Below, piece after piece: positions 45,940 through 54,893 of a stretch of DNA of 64,000 nt. Made by a program: the position numbers and the translations under genes. Source of the DNA: Marinilabiliaceae bacterium JC040 (GTDB taxonomy: Bacteria > Bacteroidota > Bacteroidia > Bacteroidales > Marinifilaceae). Each line of letters opens with the position of its first letter. Position 1 is the stretch's first letter. The notes under the pieces are model-generated. The model did not search any database. It was not told the DNA's origin and saw nothing but the letters and a program-made list of their open reading frames with translations. Where the stretch lies: the NCBI GenBank assembly GCA_022496785.1, contig SNAP01000004.1, positions 1-64,000 of the forward strand. The letters are read 5' to 3'.

Positions 45940-47172
45940 ATGGTTTTAAATTATATTTGGATAGCTTTTTTCGTTGTTGCTTTTGTAGTGGCATTGATTA
46001 AGTTGGTCTTTTTCGGTGATATAAATGTCTTTTCTGAGATTATTAAATCTACTTTTGATATGTCAAAAGTGGGTTTTGAGATTTCTTTGGGCTTAACAGG
46101 AGTTCTTACGCTTTGGATGGGAATTATGAAAATAGGAGAGAAGGGGGGAATGATTAATATTCTTTCTAGAGCTATTAAACCTCTTCTTAGAAAACTTTTT
46201 CCTGAATTGCCTGCTAATAGCCCAGCTTATGGTTCTATTGTAATGAATATTGCTGCAAATATGTTAGGTTTAGACAATGCAGCAACTCCAATGGGACTTA
46301 AGGCTATGGATGAAATGCAAAAGGATAATAAGATTAAGGATACTGCTTCTAATGCTCAAATTATGTTTCTTGTGCTTAACACTTCTGGTTTGACTCTTAT
46401 TCCTGTTTCTATTATGGTTTATAGAGCTCAGCTTGGAGCTGTTGATCCAACAGATATCTTTATTCCTATTCTATTAGCGACTTTTTGTTCTACTATGGCT
46501 GGTCTTTTAGTTGTCTCTTTTGTCCAACGTATTAAATTGTGGGATAAAACAATTATATCGTATTTGGGAGGTCTTACGGCTATTGTTATTGCAATTACTT
46601 ATTCTTTCTCTCAACTAGATAAAGAAAGCATGAAGCTTGTTTCTAATGTGGCTTCAAATGTGATTCTTTTTTCTATTATCATTTCTTTTATTTCTTTGGC
46701 TGCTTATAGAAGAATTAATGTTTATGAATCTTTTATTGAAGGGGCGAAAGATGGTTTTTCTATTGCTGTTAAGATAATTCCTTACCTTATAGCTATTCTT
46801 GTTGGTATTGGTGTATTTAGAGCTTCAGGTGCTTTTGATTATTTTGTGGAATTTATAAGGTGGGGGTTTGAATCTCTTGGTTTTGATACTAAATTTATTG
46901 AAGCATTACCAACCGCTTTAATGAAACCATTAAGTGGTAGTGGTGCTAGAGGTATGATGGTTGATACTTTAAAAGAGCACGGTGCCGATTCTTTTGTTGG
47001 AAGATTAGCTTCTATAGTTCAAGGTTCTACTGATACAACCTTTTATGTCCTAGCCGTATATTTTGGTTCTGTTGGTATTAAAAAGACAAGACACGCTCTA
47101 ACTTGTGGTTTAATAGCTGATTTTGTTGGTATTATAGCTGCTATTCTATTAGGATATTTATTTTTTGCATAA
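45940..47172 (+). CDS. Nucleoside-recognition (SpmA-SpmB fusion) membrane protein
   Basis: The 410-residue inner-membrane protein joins two Gate/nucleoside-recognition domains. The first (about 40-200) is SpmA-like with LWMGIMKIGEKGG, NIAANMLGLDNAATPMGLKAMDEMQ. The second (about 260-400) is SpmB-like with ALMKPLSGSGARGMM and QGSTDTTFYVLAVYFGSVGIKKTRHAL. In Bacillus the separate proteins are called spore-maturation proteins, but the fusion is common in non-sporulating Bacteroidota, where its substrate is unknown. It follows the KP-repeat protein with a 3-bp gap, so the two are co-transcribed. Confidence 0.9.
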   Translation: MVLNYIWIAFFVVAFVVALIKLVFFGDINVFSEIIKSTFDMSKVGFEISLGLTGVLTLWMGIMKIGEKGGMINILSRAIKPLLRKLFPELPANSPAYGSIVMNIAANMLGLDNAATPMGLKAMDEMQKDNKIKDTASNAQIMFLVLNTSGLTLIPVSIMVYRAQLGAVDPTDIFIPILLATFCSTMAGLLVVSFVQRIKLWDKTIISYLGGLTAIVIAITYSFSQLDKESMKLVSNVASNVILFSIIISFISLAAYRRINVYESFIEGAKDGFSIAVKIIPYLIAILVGIGVFRASGAFDYFVEFIRWGFESLGFDTKFIEALPTALMKPLSGSGARGMMVDTLKEHGADSFVGRLASIVQGSTDTTFYVLAVYFGSVGIKKTRHALTCGLIADFVGIIAAILLGYLFFA

Positions 47173-47176
47173 AAAA

Positions 47177-47204
47177 AAACGAGTAATGGAATCTTTACTC
47201 GTTT
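47177..47204. terminator. Bidirectional terminator
   Basis: AACGAGTAA and TTACTCGTT pair around an 8-nt loop. A long A run to the left gives a strong T tract on the minus strand, ending the lipoprotein transcript; on the plus strand the tail is weak. Confidence 0.85.
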
Positions 47205-47229
47205 ATGTTAATATGGGATCATCATTTTT

Positions 47230-47772
47230 TTAAGGGAATCTTGATATTTTTTTGACTGATATTATTTCTTCTGAATGATCATCTTCAATTCTTATTCTTG
47301 TGACAAATAATTTTTTGTTTTTGAAGTGATATTCTATTGTTTGTCGACTATGGTACATTTCTTTTAACCTTGTTAAGTCGTCATCTATCTTATCTATTTC
47401 TGTTTGTGTTTGTGCTGTTTCTTTTTGTTTTACTAATTTGGTTAATTTGTTGTTGTAACAATTATCTGTTAGTTGTAATTTAAATTTGTCATTCATCAAA
47501 TTAAGAACTTTCATCTCTAAAGAGAATGCAACAACATATTTATCTCCTTTTTTTATGTATTTGTAACATTTTAATATGTTACCAGTAAAATAATAATAAT
47601 GCTGAAAAGATTCTGGAGTGAATTCTTCTAGCCATATTCCTTGAAATTGGTCTATTCTATTTATTCTTGGCGTATGTTGATTATCATCATCATTCTTAGT
47701 ACATGATGTTAATATAACATTTGCTAATATAAATATTGTTATCCAAGTTTTGCATAAAATACTTTTACTCAT
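47230..47772 (-). CDS. Lipocalin-like lipoprotein with helical insert (member 1)
   Basis: The 180-residue lipoprotein (lipobox LTSC) starts its mature part with DQFQGIWLEEF. A predicted helix at about 108-140 (KLTKLVKQKETAQTQTEIDKIDDDLTRLKEM) interrupts the strands, and the protein ends in ISVKKISRFP. The same plan, an F/LQGIW start, a charged helical insert and a final TLKK/ILTKI strand, recurs in two lipoproteins at 49.3-50.5 kb. The family resembles lipocalin-like domains but no known binding residues could be identified. Transcribed alone, from the opposite strand to the upstream permease. Confidence 0.7.
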   Translation of the reverse strand: MSKSILCKTWITIFILANVILTSCTKNDDDNQHTPRINRIDQFQGIWLEEFTPESFQHYYYFTGNILKCYKYIKKGDKYVVAFSLEMKVLNLMNDKFKLQLTDNCYNNKLTKLVKQKETAQTQTEIDKIDDDLTRLKEMYHSRQTIEYHFKNKKLFVTRIRIEDDHSEEIISVKKISRFP

Positions 47773-47814
47773 ATGAATTAGTTTAGTTATAGTGTTATAC
47801 TTGTTGGTTAGGGG

Positions 47815-48021
47815 TTATATTACTTTAATCTGTTGATCCCACAATTCTATTACTTCTCCTTTTCTTATTTTTGCTCTTTTACGTGTTTCTATTTCTCCAT
47901 TACGTATCACTAATTCATCTTCTATGACAGCTTTTGCCATAGCTCCACTTTCAACTACTCTTGTTACTTTTAAGAGTTTGTTTAATTCTATATATTCGTC
48001 TGTAATTTCAAATTCTATCAT
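47815..48021 (-). CDS. S4-domain RNA-binding protein (YbcJ-like)
   Basis: I start at the ATG at 48021, giving 68 residues. The longer frame from 48075 would run into the preceding gene. The protein is one S4 domain: IELNKLLKVTRVVESGAMAKAVIEDELVIRNGEIETRKRAKIRKGEVIEL, the L-xx-GA-K / V-NGE-E-R-KI pattern of small YbcJ/YaaA-type RNA-binding proteins. It probably binds ribosomal or structured RNA. Its start lies 2 bp after the stop of the SRPBCC gene, so the two are translated from one mRNA. Confidence 0.85.
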   Translation of the reverse strand: MIEFEITDEYIELNKLLKVTRVVESGAMAKAVIEDELVIRNGEIETRKRAKIRKGEVIELWDQQIKVI

Positions 48022-48023
48022 AA

Positions 48024-48407
48024 TTAGTACATTTCTAAAAAGTTTTGCATCGATCCTAAATAGTATTCTCTCCATCCTTCACATATCTCGTCATAGACTT
48101 CATCAGGGATATTTTTGTGACTAAGTATTAGTCTTGTTTTATTCTGATTTATCTTCAATTTAATGCATGCTATAGATTTTGCTTCACTTTCTCCAAAATA
48201 CCACTCTTGAACGATTTCTTTATTCGGTGTTATAGAAAGATTCTTTCCACAAATATCTCCTTCCCATAGTGAAAACTCAGTTCCTTCTTTGTCGTCCATT
48301 ATTGCTGGATATCCACTCCATAATTCTATCTGAAATGGTACAGTTAGGGCTGCAAAAACTTCTTCTCTGTCGGCAGCTATTATTAGTTCGTAATTAAAAT
48401 CTTTCAT
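48024..48407 (-). CDS. SRPBCC/START-like domain protein
   Basis: The 127-residue protein fits the START-like/AHSA1 fold family. The N-terminal strand and helix are YELIIAADREEVFAALTVPFQIELWSGY, then EFSLWEGDICGKNLSI and IVQEWYFGE, with a C-terminal helix CEGWREYYLGSMQNFLEMY. Such proteins have a hydrophobic cavity for small ligands or act as co-chaperones; the ligand is unknown. It is the first gene of a two-gene transcript with the S4 protein. Confidence 0.82.
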   Translation of the reverse strand: MKDFNYELIIAADREEVFAALTVPFQIELWSGYPAIMDDKEGTEFSLWEGDICGKNLSITPNKEIVQEWYFGESEAKSIACIKLKINQNKTRLILSHKNIPDEVYDEICEGWREYYLGSMQNFLEMY

Positions 48408-48450
48408 CTTGTTTTTTTATTTCTCACAAATGTAGCATAAATAAATAAAA

Positions 48451-48480
48451 TAGGGTAAGAAGAATGAACTTCCTACCCTA
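48451..48480. other. Terminator-like hairpin between divergent genes
   Basis: TAGGGTA (48451-48457) pairs with TACCCTA (48474-48480), and GAAG with CTTC inside, around a 6-nt loop. No gene reads towards it, so it may belong to an unseen short RNA or be a leader element. Confidence 0.5.
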
Positions 48481-48638
48481 ACTTTAGTCCGATTTGCTAT
48501 TTTCTAAATATTATATTCAAGTTGTAAATATCTGTGATAGCATTACAAATATATCAATTATTGAAATATAATGCAACAATATATTAAAAAATTGCAATTA
48601 TATATTTAAATTTGTTTATTGTAATAAGTAAGTTAATT

Positions 48639-49304
48639 ATGAAATTAAGAGACTATCTGTATATTTATTTCTCCTTTAATAAACAAGAGAAAATGGGATT
48701 ATCAGTATTAGTATTTATCCTGATAGTCACTTCTGTTATACCAAAATTTATCTACTTATTAAACGCTCCTCCTTCAATTTCCTATGAAGAATATGTTAAC
48801 AAGTATAAGACTATGTATATCAATGATACTATTAATAAAAAGACTTCCTCTTTTATGCCTAAAGGATTAGTAAGAAAAGATTATTGTAAAGCAAAAAGAA
48901 AATATTTATCTCATCCTATTGATATAAATAAAGCAGATACCTCCCTTTTACTTAAGATTAAGGGTATAGGATCGTATTATGCCAAGAAGATTATTAATTT
49001 CCGGACTAAATTAGGTGGTTTTTATTCTATTGATCAATTAAAAGATTTAAGATTTTATTCTAAATCTTTTAAGTCTATGAAAAAATTTCTTTATGTAAGT
49101 CCTGGAATGGTTAAGATATTCGATTTAGATACTATATCTTTTAAGATGTTATTAAAGCATCCATATTTTGATTATAATACTGTGAAACGTATTTTTTCCC
49201 TTAGAAAGGAGTTCCGTGGTCTAACGCCAGAGTTTCTTTTGGAAAAGAGAGCTATTGATACCTTGACTTATTTTAAAATTAGACCTTATTGTATAAAAAA
49301 ATAG
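48639..49304 (+). CDS. Membrane-anchored ComEA-like helix-hairpin-helix protein
   Basis: I start at the ATG at 48639 (221 residues); the TTG at 48612 lies inside a -7-like box (TAAATTTG, 48607-48614). A membrane helix at about 22-42 (LSVLVFILIVTSVIPKFIYLL) is followed by a linker. An HHH domain comes next at about 90-145: PIDINKADTSLLLKIKGIGSYYAKKIINFRTKLGGFYSIDQLKD. A second, weaker HHH-like unit follows (about 165-215). It resembles ComEA, the periplasmic DNA receptor of natural transformation, but the second domain is unusual. The stop codon lies inside a terminator stem. Confidence 0.82.
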   Translation: MKLRDYLYIYFSFNKQEKMGLSVLVFILIVTSVIPKFIYLLNAPPSISYEEYVNKYKTMYINDTINKKTSSFMPKGLVRKDYCKAKRKYLSHPIDINKADTSLLLKIKGIGSYYAKKIINFRTKLGGFYSIDQLKDLRFYSKSFKSMKKFLYVSPGMVKIFDLDTISFKMLLKHPYFDYNTVKRIFSLRKEFRGLTPEFLLEKRAIDTLTYFKIRPYCIKK

Positions 49305-49327
49305 CACAATTTTATGATTGTGCTATT
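49300..49327. terminator. Bidirectional terminator containing the HHH gene stop
   Basis: AATAGCACAAT (49300-49310) pairs perfectly with ATTGTGCTATT (49317-49327) around a 6-nt loop. A-run on the left and T-run on the right serve both strands. The TAG stop of the HHH gene (49302-49304) is part of the stem. Confidence 0.88.
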
Positions 49328-49345
49328 TTAATTGTTTTGAATATC

Positions 49346-49942
49346 TTATTGCTTGAATTCTGGTAGAGATTCTATTTTAGTAAGTATTATGTTCTCACTT
49401 CTTTCTTTTCCTTTAAAGTACATATGAACCTTCATTTTTGCTTGTTTACCATTAATAGAATAATCCATCTTAATAGTTTGTTTTGCATATAAAATATAGT
49501 TCTTAAGATCTTCTTCAGCTTCTTTTAAATCATCTTTTAGATTATTTATTACACTATTGTCAGTAGCTGTCTCTAATTTCTTTTTAAGTTTCTCTATATC
49601 TTCTTTTTGTGTATTAAGTCCTTTTTCATACTCTTTATCTGAAATTTTAAATTTAAATGTATAGCCATCTTCTTCTGTTATGATGTAGTCCATTGAATCA
49701 TCAAATTCTAGACTTCCGTTTACTCTTGCTAAATCTAGTACTTTAAGATTTTTATTTTCAAAGATATAATACGTTGGAACTTCTACATCGCTTGCATCTC
49801 CTTCAACAGTTTTCCATATACCTTGAAGTTCGTCTAAATGACTTGGTGCTTTAGATGATTTTTCTTTACTACAAGATTGTAATCCTATTCCTAGAATTAA
49901 TGTGCTTAGGATTATTAATCCTCTTAATACGTTCTTTTGCAT
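49346..49942 (-). CDS. Lipocalin-like lipoprotein with coiled-coil insert (member 2)
   Basis: The 198-residue lipoprotein has a signal ending in GLQSC, nearly the same as that of the adjacent gene. The mature part begins LDELQGIWKTVEGD. A long charged helix at about 110-155 (KEDIEKLKKKLETATDN, LKDDLKEAEEDLKN) is the insert, and it ends with NIILTKIESLPEFK. It follows the next lipoprotein by 3 bp, so both are on one transcript, and both belong to the family seen at 47.2 kb. Function unknown. Confidence 0.72.
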   Translation of the reverse strand: MQKNVLRGLIILSTLILGIGLQSCSKEKSSKAPSHLDELQGIWKTVEGDASDVEVPTYYIFENKNLKVLDLARVNGSLEFDDSMDYIITEEDGYTFKFKISDKEYEKGLNTQKEDIEKLKKKLETATDNSVINNLKDDLKEAEEDLKNYILYAKQTIKMDYSINGKQAKMKVHMYFKGKERSENIILTKIESLPEFKQ

Positions 49943-49945
49943 GTC

Positions 49946-50503
49946 TTATTTTGTTTCGGGTAATTTATCTACTTTTTTTAATGTTACGATATCTGTAATT
50001 TCTTTTCCACAGAAGAAACTGTTTATTTCTGCATTCATAATATCTCCTTTCAGTGTATAATTGAATTCAATCTTTGTTTTTCCTGTCTTTTTAAACATTT
50101 CAATTGATTTTAGAATATCTTTCTTTTCACCTGCATTGTTTGTTTCTGCAAGTCTTTTCTCAAATCTTTTGATTTGTGCTATATATTCTGCATCTGATAT
50201 TCTAAATTTTAAAGAACTATTTTCTACATCTGTTATTGTAAATTCAGTTTTTCCTTCTAGAGAGTATACACCGTTTGAAAATTTGTAGGTTTTATCTGTT
50301 ATTTTTGTTCCTTCAATCACATAAAATCTTGGTATAACTTCTTCATCATCGTCATCTTGATAGTTAATTTTCCAAATACCATCTAATTTGTTAAAATCTT
50401 TTGTACTATTTGATGAGTCATCATCTTTACTACATGATTGTAATCCCATTCCTAAAATTAATGTGCTTAGGATAATTAATAGTTTAAATACGTGCTTTTT
50501 CAT
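49946..50503 (-). CDS. Lipocalin-like lipoprotein with helical insert (member 3)
   Basis: The 185-residue lipoprotein (lipobox GLQSC, then SKDDDSS) is first in a two-gene transcript with the gene 3 bp downstream. Its mature start is FNKLDGIWKINY. The helical insert at about 115-145 is IKRFEKRLAETNNAGEKKDILKS, and the end is DIVTLKKVDKLPE. The signal peptides of members 2 and 3 are almost alike while the rest is diverged, which points to an old tandem duplication. No ligand-binding residues could be identified. Confidence 0.72.
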   Translation of the reverse strand: MKKHVFKLLIILSTLILGMGLQSCSKDDDSSNSTKDFNKLDGIWKINYQDDDDEEVIPRFYVIEGTKITDKTYKFSNGVYSLEGKTEFTITDVENSSLKFRISDAEYIAQIKRFEKRLAETNNAGEKKDILKSIEMFKKTGKTKIEFNYTLKGDIMNAEINSFFCGKEITDIVTLKKVDKLPETK

Positions 50504-50540
50504 TTTATATATTTTTTTATTTTAAAACGCACAAAAATAC

Positions 50541-50580
50541 AAAAAAGGATTGTCAATAAAATATAGACAATCCTTTTTTT
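50541..50580. terminator. Strong bidirectional terminator
   Basis: AAAAAAGGATTGTC pairs with GACAATCCTTTTTT around an 11-nt loop. It ends the AsmA-like gene transcript on the minus strand and lies upstream of the lipoprotein pair, insulating the two. Confidence 0.9.
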
Positions 50581-50600
50581 ACGTAAGAAATACTTTAATT

Positions 50601-53066
50601 CTAATCAAATAAACTTCTTAGTATATTTAAACCTTTTTTTACTACAGAATTTGAAATTTGTTTTGTTGTTCTTGTAAAATTTAATTTCACTTTTGGCTTT
50701 TTAATATCTCCTTTAAGTAAAATATCAATATCTATTGTTTTTAGATCGTTGTAACCTGGTATGTTTATTAGGAAATTACTAGCTTCTTTTCCTACTAATG
50801 CTTTTGGTAGAGACGTTTCTATTGTATAGTTTATTTTGCCATTTACAGTCTGATTTCCATATATCTTAGCTGGATACCCTGCAAGTTTTGTTTTAAATGG
50901 TTTGATGTTTATATTTCCATTTTTGATGTCTGCAAATATCTTTAATTTCGAAACTTTAATTCTTCTAAGTTCTTCATTATTTGTTAATCTTGCTGCTTCA
51001 TCTAAAAGATGATTGTTACTAATTATGATATTATTTGCAGATAAAATACTGTTTCCATTAATGCTCTCAGGGATGATTAGCATTTCTTTATTAAGTGATG
51101 CTTTCATATTTAAATTCATTGAGACATTTCCTTGACAGTTGATAGCCATTGGTAACATCTTTTGAATTATGCTGAAAGAATTATATGTACTTTTTAAATC
51201 TATTCTATTCGCATTAATTTTAACATCTAATTTTGGCTCTTTTGTGTTTATTGTATTATAATTTCCATTTAGACGAATAGTCCCTTTAAGTAGATTTAAT
51301 GATATGTTTTGAAGTTTAGCATTGCGATCATTTATTATTATACTTCCATTGGTGTTATTGATTAATAGATGATCGTATATTATCTTTTTAATATTACAAC
51401 GTATCTTAAGATTTAAATCTTTAGGTATTTGTATTATTTTATTTTTCACCTTTTTAGAAGATTCTTTTTTTCTGATTTGTGATTTATACATGCGAACTTT
51501 ATTGAAATCTATCAGTTCAGATTTTATATTTAAATCTCCATTTAGTTTTTCCTTTAAAATAAGATATTCTATATAGTTTCTTAAATTTCCTTGTACACTA
51601 ATATCAGAATTACTTATTCTGCCTGTGAATTTCTGTATTAATATTTTTGAAGATGTGATATAACATTTAGCGGTTTTGATATATAATGGATTTGAGATCT
51701 TTTGTGATTTATATTTAAAATCTTTTAAGTCGATATTTCCTTTTATATCTATCTTGTTGTATGTTTCATCTTTTATGTATGAATATTTTGTATTTAGTTC
51801 TATATTCGATTTTATAATTCCTGTAACTTCTTGTTCTGTAATTGGTAAAGCTCTTTTTAGACTTGTAAAATTGATCTTAGAATTGAATTTAGCATCAATA
51901 TTCATATCTGTTAATGGTTTGCTAATTGAAAGTCTACCATCTATAGGATTGTTTGCTATATCAAGATGAAATTTACTTATAGTGAAACTACTTAAGTTTG
52001 GATCGCCTCCAGGATTGTTTAATCTAGCAAAGATATTTACATTTTTCACTTTTTCTGGAAGAGAAGGATATTGTAATTCTCCTTTAGAAACTAATATATC
52101 AAGATTGAATCGTGGTAATTTATTTTTTCTTAATGTTCCTTCTATTTCTCCTGATATTTTGAAATTACCTGATGTCTTTAAGTTTTTGTAGTCTTTAATA
52201 TATTGACTTGGTATTATTGATAATAAATCTTTGAATTTGTTCGTTTTGCTTCCTATCTGAAAGTGTAGAATTTTTGATTCTTTAAGTATATTCATAGATC
52301 CTGATATTGCTAAATCGATATCGTTAATTGAAATACTATTTTCTTTTATTTCATAGTAATTATCAGTGAACTTAGCTAATATCTTTGTTTTAATATCAAG
52401 TTTTACATCTTGTAGATATTTAATTCTACCTTGTTCAATATTAGTAGAAGTACTTTTAAGATTAAGATCTATTTCTGTGCTTTCTTCAGAGAAATTACCT
52501 TTCAATATAATATCTATATCCTTTGCATGTAGGTTTGTATTTGTCTTCTCATTATAATATTCAAAGTTTAAATTCTGAAGAGAGACTTTATTAAAATCTA
52601 TTATATAATTATGATCTTTAATCTGCTGATCTTTTGCAATTTGATCTTGAATCTTTTTTACTTTTTCAATTTTCTTTTTGAAGATATCCCAATTCTTTTT
52701 ACCTTCTTTATCGCATAAACTAGTAAGATGAATATCTTGTATATTAACATCTTTTATTTCAATATTCTTACTAAATATTGAGAATGGCGATATCGTTATA
52801 TTTGCAGTGTGTATGTCTATAAGATGTTGACCTTTGAATTTCCCTTTGCCGTAGAGACTGATATCTTTAAATTCTATTGTAAGATTAGGAAACGATTTGA
52901 AGAAACTACTGCTAAGATCTTTAATATCTAGATTTGCATTTATAGATTTATTAATCTCACTTTTTGCTAAATCTAATATCTTACCTTTATATAAACTTGG
53001 GGCTAATAATAGTCCTATTATAAGGATTAAGATGATGGGAATGAGTATTTTAATAATTCGTTTCAT
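50601..53066 (-). CDS. AsmA-family envelope protein
   Basis: The 821-residue protein has an N-terminal membrane helix (about 4-24) followed by an AsmA-like start, SEINKSINANLDIKDLSSSFFKSFPNLTIEFKDISLYG. Long beta-rich repeats run to a C-terminal region (GNQTVNGKINYTIETSLPKALVGKEASNFLINIPGYNDLKTIDIDILLKGDIKKPKVKLNF). AsmA/TamB-type proteins form a groove thought to carry phospholipids between inner and outer membrane. The size is usual for Bacteroidota members. Transcribed alone between a strong terminator and the divergent ftsE. Confidence 0.9.
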   Translation of the reverse strand: MKRIIKILIPIILILIIGLLLAPSLYKGKILDLAKSEINKSINANLDIKDLSSSFFKSFPNLTIEFKDISLYGKGKFKGQHLIDIHTANITISPFSIFSKNIEIKDVNIQDIHLTSLCDKEGKKNWDIFKKKIEKVKKIQDQIAKDQQIKDHNYIIDFNKVSLQNLNFEYYNEKTNTNLHAKDIDIILKGNFSEESTEIDLNLKSTSTNIEQGRIKYLQDVKLDIKTKILAKFTDNYYEIKENSISINDIDLAISGSMNILKESKILHFQIGSKTNKFKDLLSIIPSQYIKDYKNLKTSGNFKISGEIEGTLRKNKLPRFNLDILVSKGELQYPSLPEKVKNVNIFARLNNPGGDPNLSSFTISKFHLDIANNPIDGRLSISKPLTDMNIDAKFNSKINFTSLKRALPITEQEVTGIIKSNIELNTKYSYIKDETYNKIDIKGNIDLKDFKYKSQKISNPLYIKTAKCYITSSKILIQKFTGRISNSDISVQGNLRNYIEYLILKEKLNGDLNIKSELIDFNKVRMYKSQIRKKESSKKVKNKIIQIPKDLNLKIRCNIKKIIYDHLLINNTNGSIIINDRNAKLQNISLNLLKGTIRLNGNYNTINTKEPKLDVKINANRIDLKSTYNSFSIIQKMLPMAINCQGNVSMNLNMKASLNKEMLIIPESINGNSILSANNIIISNNHLLDEAARLTNNEELRRIKVSKLKIFADIKNGNINIKPFKTKLAGYPAKIYGNQTVNGKINYTIETSLPKALVGKEASNFLINIPGYNDLKTIDIDILLKGDIKKPKVKLNFTRTTKQISNSVVKKGLNILRSLFD

Positions 53067-53147
53067 TATTTGTCTTTTAATTTAATTTATTATCAATATG
53101 CTTAATTGCAATATACTATATCTTTTCTGTACGTCAATAAGCTTCAC

Positions 53148-53176
53148 TTGATTTTTTAATTAATTTTCTATCTTTG
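53148..53176 (+). promoter_or_regulatory. Promoter of ftsE
   Basis: TTG (53148-53150), 18-bp spacer, TATCTTTG (53169-53176), 28 bp before the ATG of ftsE. Confidence 0.7.
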
Positions 53177-53204
53177 TTAGTATAATATTTTAAAGAATAC
53201 TTAA

Positions 53205-53921
53205 ATGTCAGAACTTACTGTAATCAAATATAAAGATGTTGCTATTAAACAACAAGATGTTCTTGTTTTAAAAGATGTAAATATTGAGATTGAACAAGGT
53301 GAATTTGTCTTCTTAATAGGAAAAGTGGGAAGTGGGAAATCTAGTTTTTTAAAAACTCTTTATGCTGAATTACCCCTTTTCTCAGGACAAGCTGTTGTTG
53401 ATGGTCATTCTTTAAGACATATTAAAAGAAAGGATTTACCTGCTTTACGTTTGAAATGTGGTATCATCTTTCAAGATTTTCGTCTTCTTTCTGATAGAAA
53501 TGTATATGATAATTTGGCTTTTGTGCTTAGAGCTACAGGATGGAAAGATAAGGAATCTATTAAGGAAAGAATTAATGATGTTTTAGCTAAAACCGATATG
53601 ATTAATAAGGGATATAAAATGCCTCATGAACTTTCAGGAGGAGAACAACAACGTATTGTTATTGCAAGAGCCTTATTAAATTCTCCTGATATTATTATAG
53701 CAGATGAACCTACAGGAAATTTGGACCCCGAGACTTCTTTTAATCTATTAGAATTGCTTAGAAAGATTAGTGATTTGGGAAAAACTGTTATTTTTGCAAC
53801 TCATCAGTACGATCTGATAAAGAAACGACCAGCAAGAGTTCTTAGATGTGAAAAAGAAACTATCACTGAAATAGAAAATGTTGATGATTCTTTAGAGAAA
53901 TATTATAAGAATTCTTATTAA
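53205..53921 (+). CDS. ftsE: FtsE-like cell-division ABC ATPase
   Basis: The 238-residue ATPase has all ABC motifs: Walker A GKVGSGKSS (about 39-47), Q loop GIIFQDFRLLSDRNVYDNLAF, signature LSGGEQQR, Walker B IIIADEPTGNLDPET, and the H loop ATHQ. The Q-loop sequence is typical of FtsE, which with FtsX controls peptidoglycan hydrolases at the septum. No ftsX is adjacent, which is frequent in Bacteroidota. The glutaminase gene follows 30 bp downstream and may be co-transcribed. Confidence 0.9.
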   Translation: MSELTVIKYKDVAIKQQDVLVLKDVNIEIEQGEFVFLIGKVGSGKSSFLKTLYAELPLFSGQAVVDGHSLRHIKRKDLPALRLKCGIIFQDFRLLSDRNVYDNLAFVLRATGWKDKESIKERINDVLAKTDMINKGYKMPHELSGGEQQRIVIARALLNSPDIIIADEPTGNLDPETSFNLLELLRKISDLGKTVIFATHQYDLIKKRPARVLRCEKETITEIENVDDSLEKYYKNSY

Positions 53922-53951
53922 TGATTGATACAAAATTGAATTGCTAAATAG

Positions 53952-54872
53952 ATGATTATGAATTGTCAAGAAATTTTGAATGAGATTATAGAGGATGTTA
54001 GACCTCTTATTGGGAAAGGTAATGTGGCGGATTATATACCTGCTTTGAAGAATGTGAAAACAGATAGCTTAGGTATTGCTGTTGTCACGATGGATGGTAA
54101 AGTTTTTGAAGTTGGTGATTCACAAGCTAATTTTTCTATACAAAGTATTTCGAAAGTTTTTACTCTTGCTATGGCTTTTAGTAAATTTGGTGACGATTTA
54201 TGGAAATCTGTTGGTAAAGAACCTTCTGGAAACCCTTTTAATTCTCTTGTTCAATTGGAATATGAAAATGGTATTCCTAGAAATCCTTTTATTAATGCTG
54301 GTGCTTTGGTGATTACTGATAAAGTTTTATCTTCTTATAGAAAACCAAAGTTCGATATTCTAGATTTTGTTAGAAGAATGGCTGACAATGATGATATCTA
54401 TTACGATAAAAATGTTGCTCAATCTGAAAAAGATGAAGCTTCAAGAAATCTTGCTTTAGCTCATTTTATGCAATCTTTCGAGAATATAGAGAATGATGTT
54501 GATAGATTAATTGATGTTTATTGTCACCATTGTGCTTTGAGTATGAACTGTGTTGATCTTGCTAAATCTTTTATGTTTTTAGCTAATCATGGTATAAATC
54601 CTTATAATAACGAGAAAGTATTAACAAGTTCTCAGGCAAAACGTTTAAATGCACTTATGCTTACTTGTGGTTGTTATGACGAATCTGGAGATTTTGCTTT
54701 TCGTGTAGGACTTCCAGGTAAAAGTGGTGTTGGAGGAGGTATAGTAGCTTTAATACCAGGAGAATTGGTTATTGCTGTTTGGGCTCCTGAATTAAATAAT
54801 TATGGAAATTCTCTTGTAGGATTTGAAGCTCTTGAACGTTTTACTACTAAACTCAACAGATCGATATTCTAA
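53952..54872 (+). CDS. glsA: Glutaminase A
   Basis: This 306-residue cytoplasmic enzyme of the serine-dependent beta-lactamase-like fold hydrolyses glutamine to glutamate and ammonia. The catalytic S-x-x-K is SISK in FSIQSISKVFTLA (about residue 65). Further family segments are GKEPSGNPFNSLVQLE, PRNPFINAGAL, HHCALSMNCVDLA, and KSGVGGGIVALIPGELVIAVWAP. Length is normal. A second ATG two codons later is an alternative start. Glutaminase helps in acid tolerance in some species; nothing here shows its regulation. Confidence 0.95.
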   Translation: MIMNCQEILNEIIEDVRPLIGKGNVADYIPALKNVKTDSLGIAVVTMDGKVFEVGDSQANFSIQSISKVFTLAMAFSKFGDDLWKSVGKEPSGNPFNSLVQLEYENGIPRNPFINAGALVITDKVLSSYRKPKFDILDFVRRMADNDDIYYDKNVAQSEKDEASRNLALAHFMQSFENIENDVDRLIDVYCHHCALSMNCVDLAKSFMFLANHGINPYNNEKVLTSSQAKRLNALMLTCGCYDESGDFAFRVGLPGKSGVGGGIVALIPGELVIAVWAPELNNYGNSLVGFEALERFTTKLNRSIF

Positions 54873-54893
54873 TTTGTTTTTAATTTTTTATTT

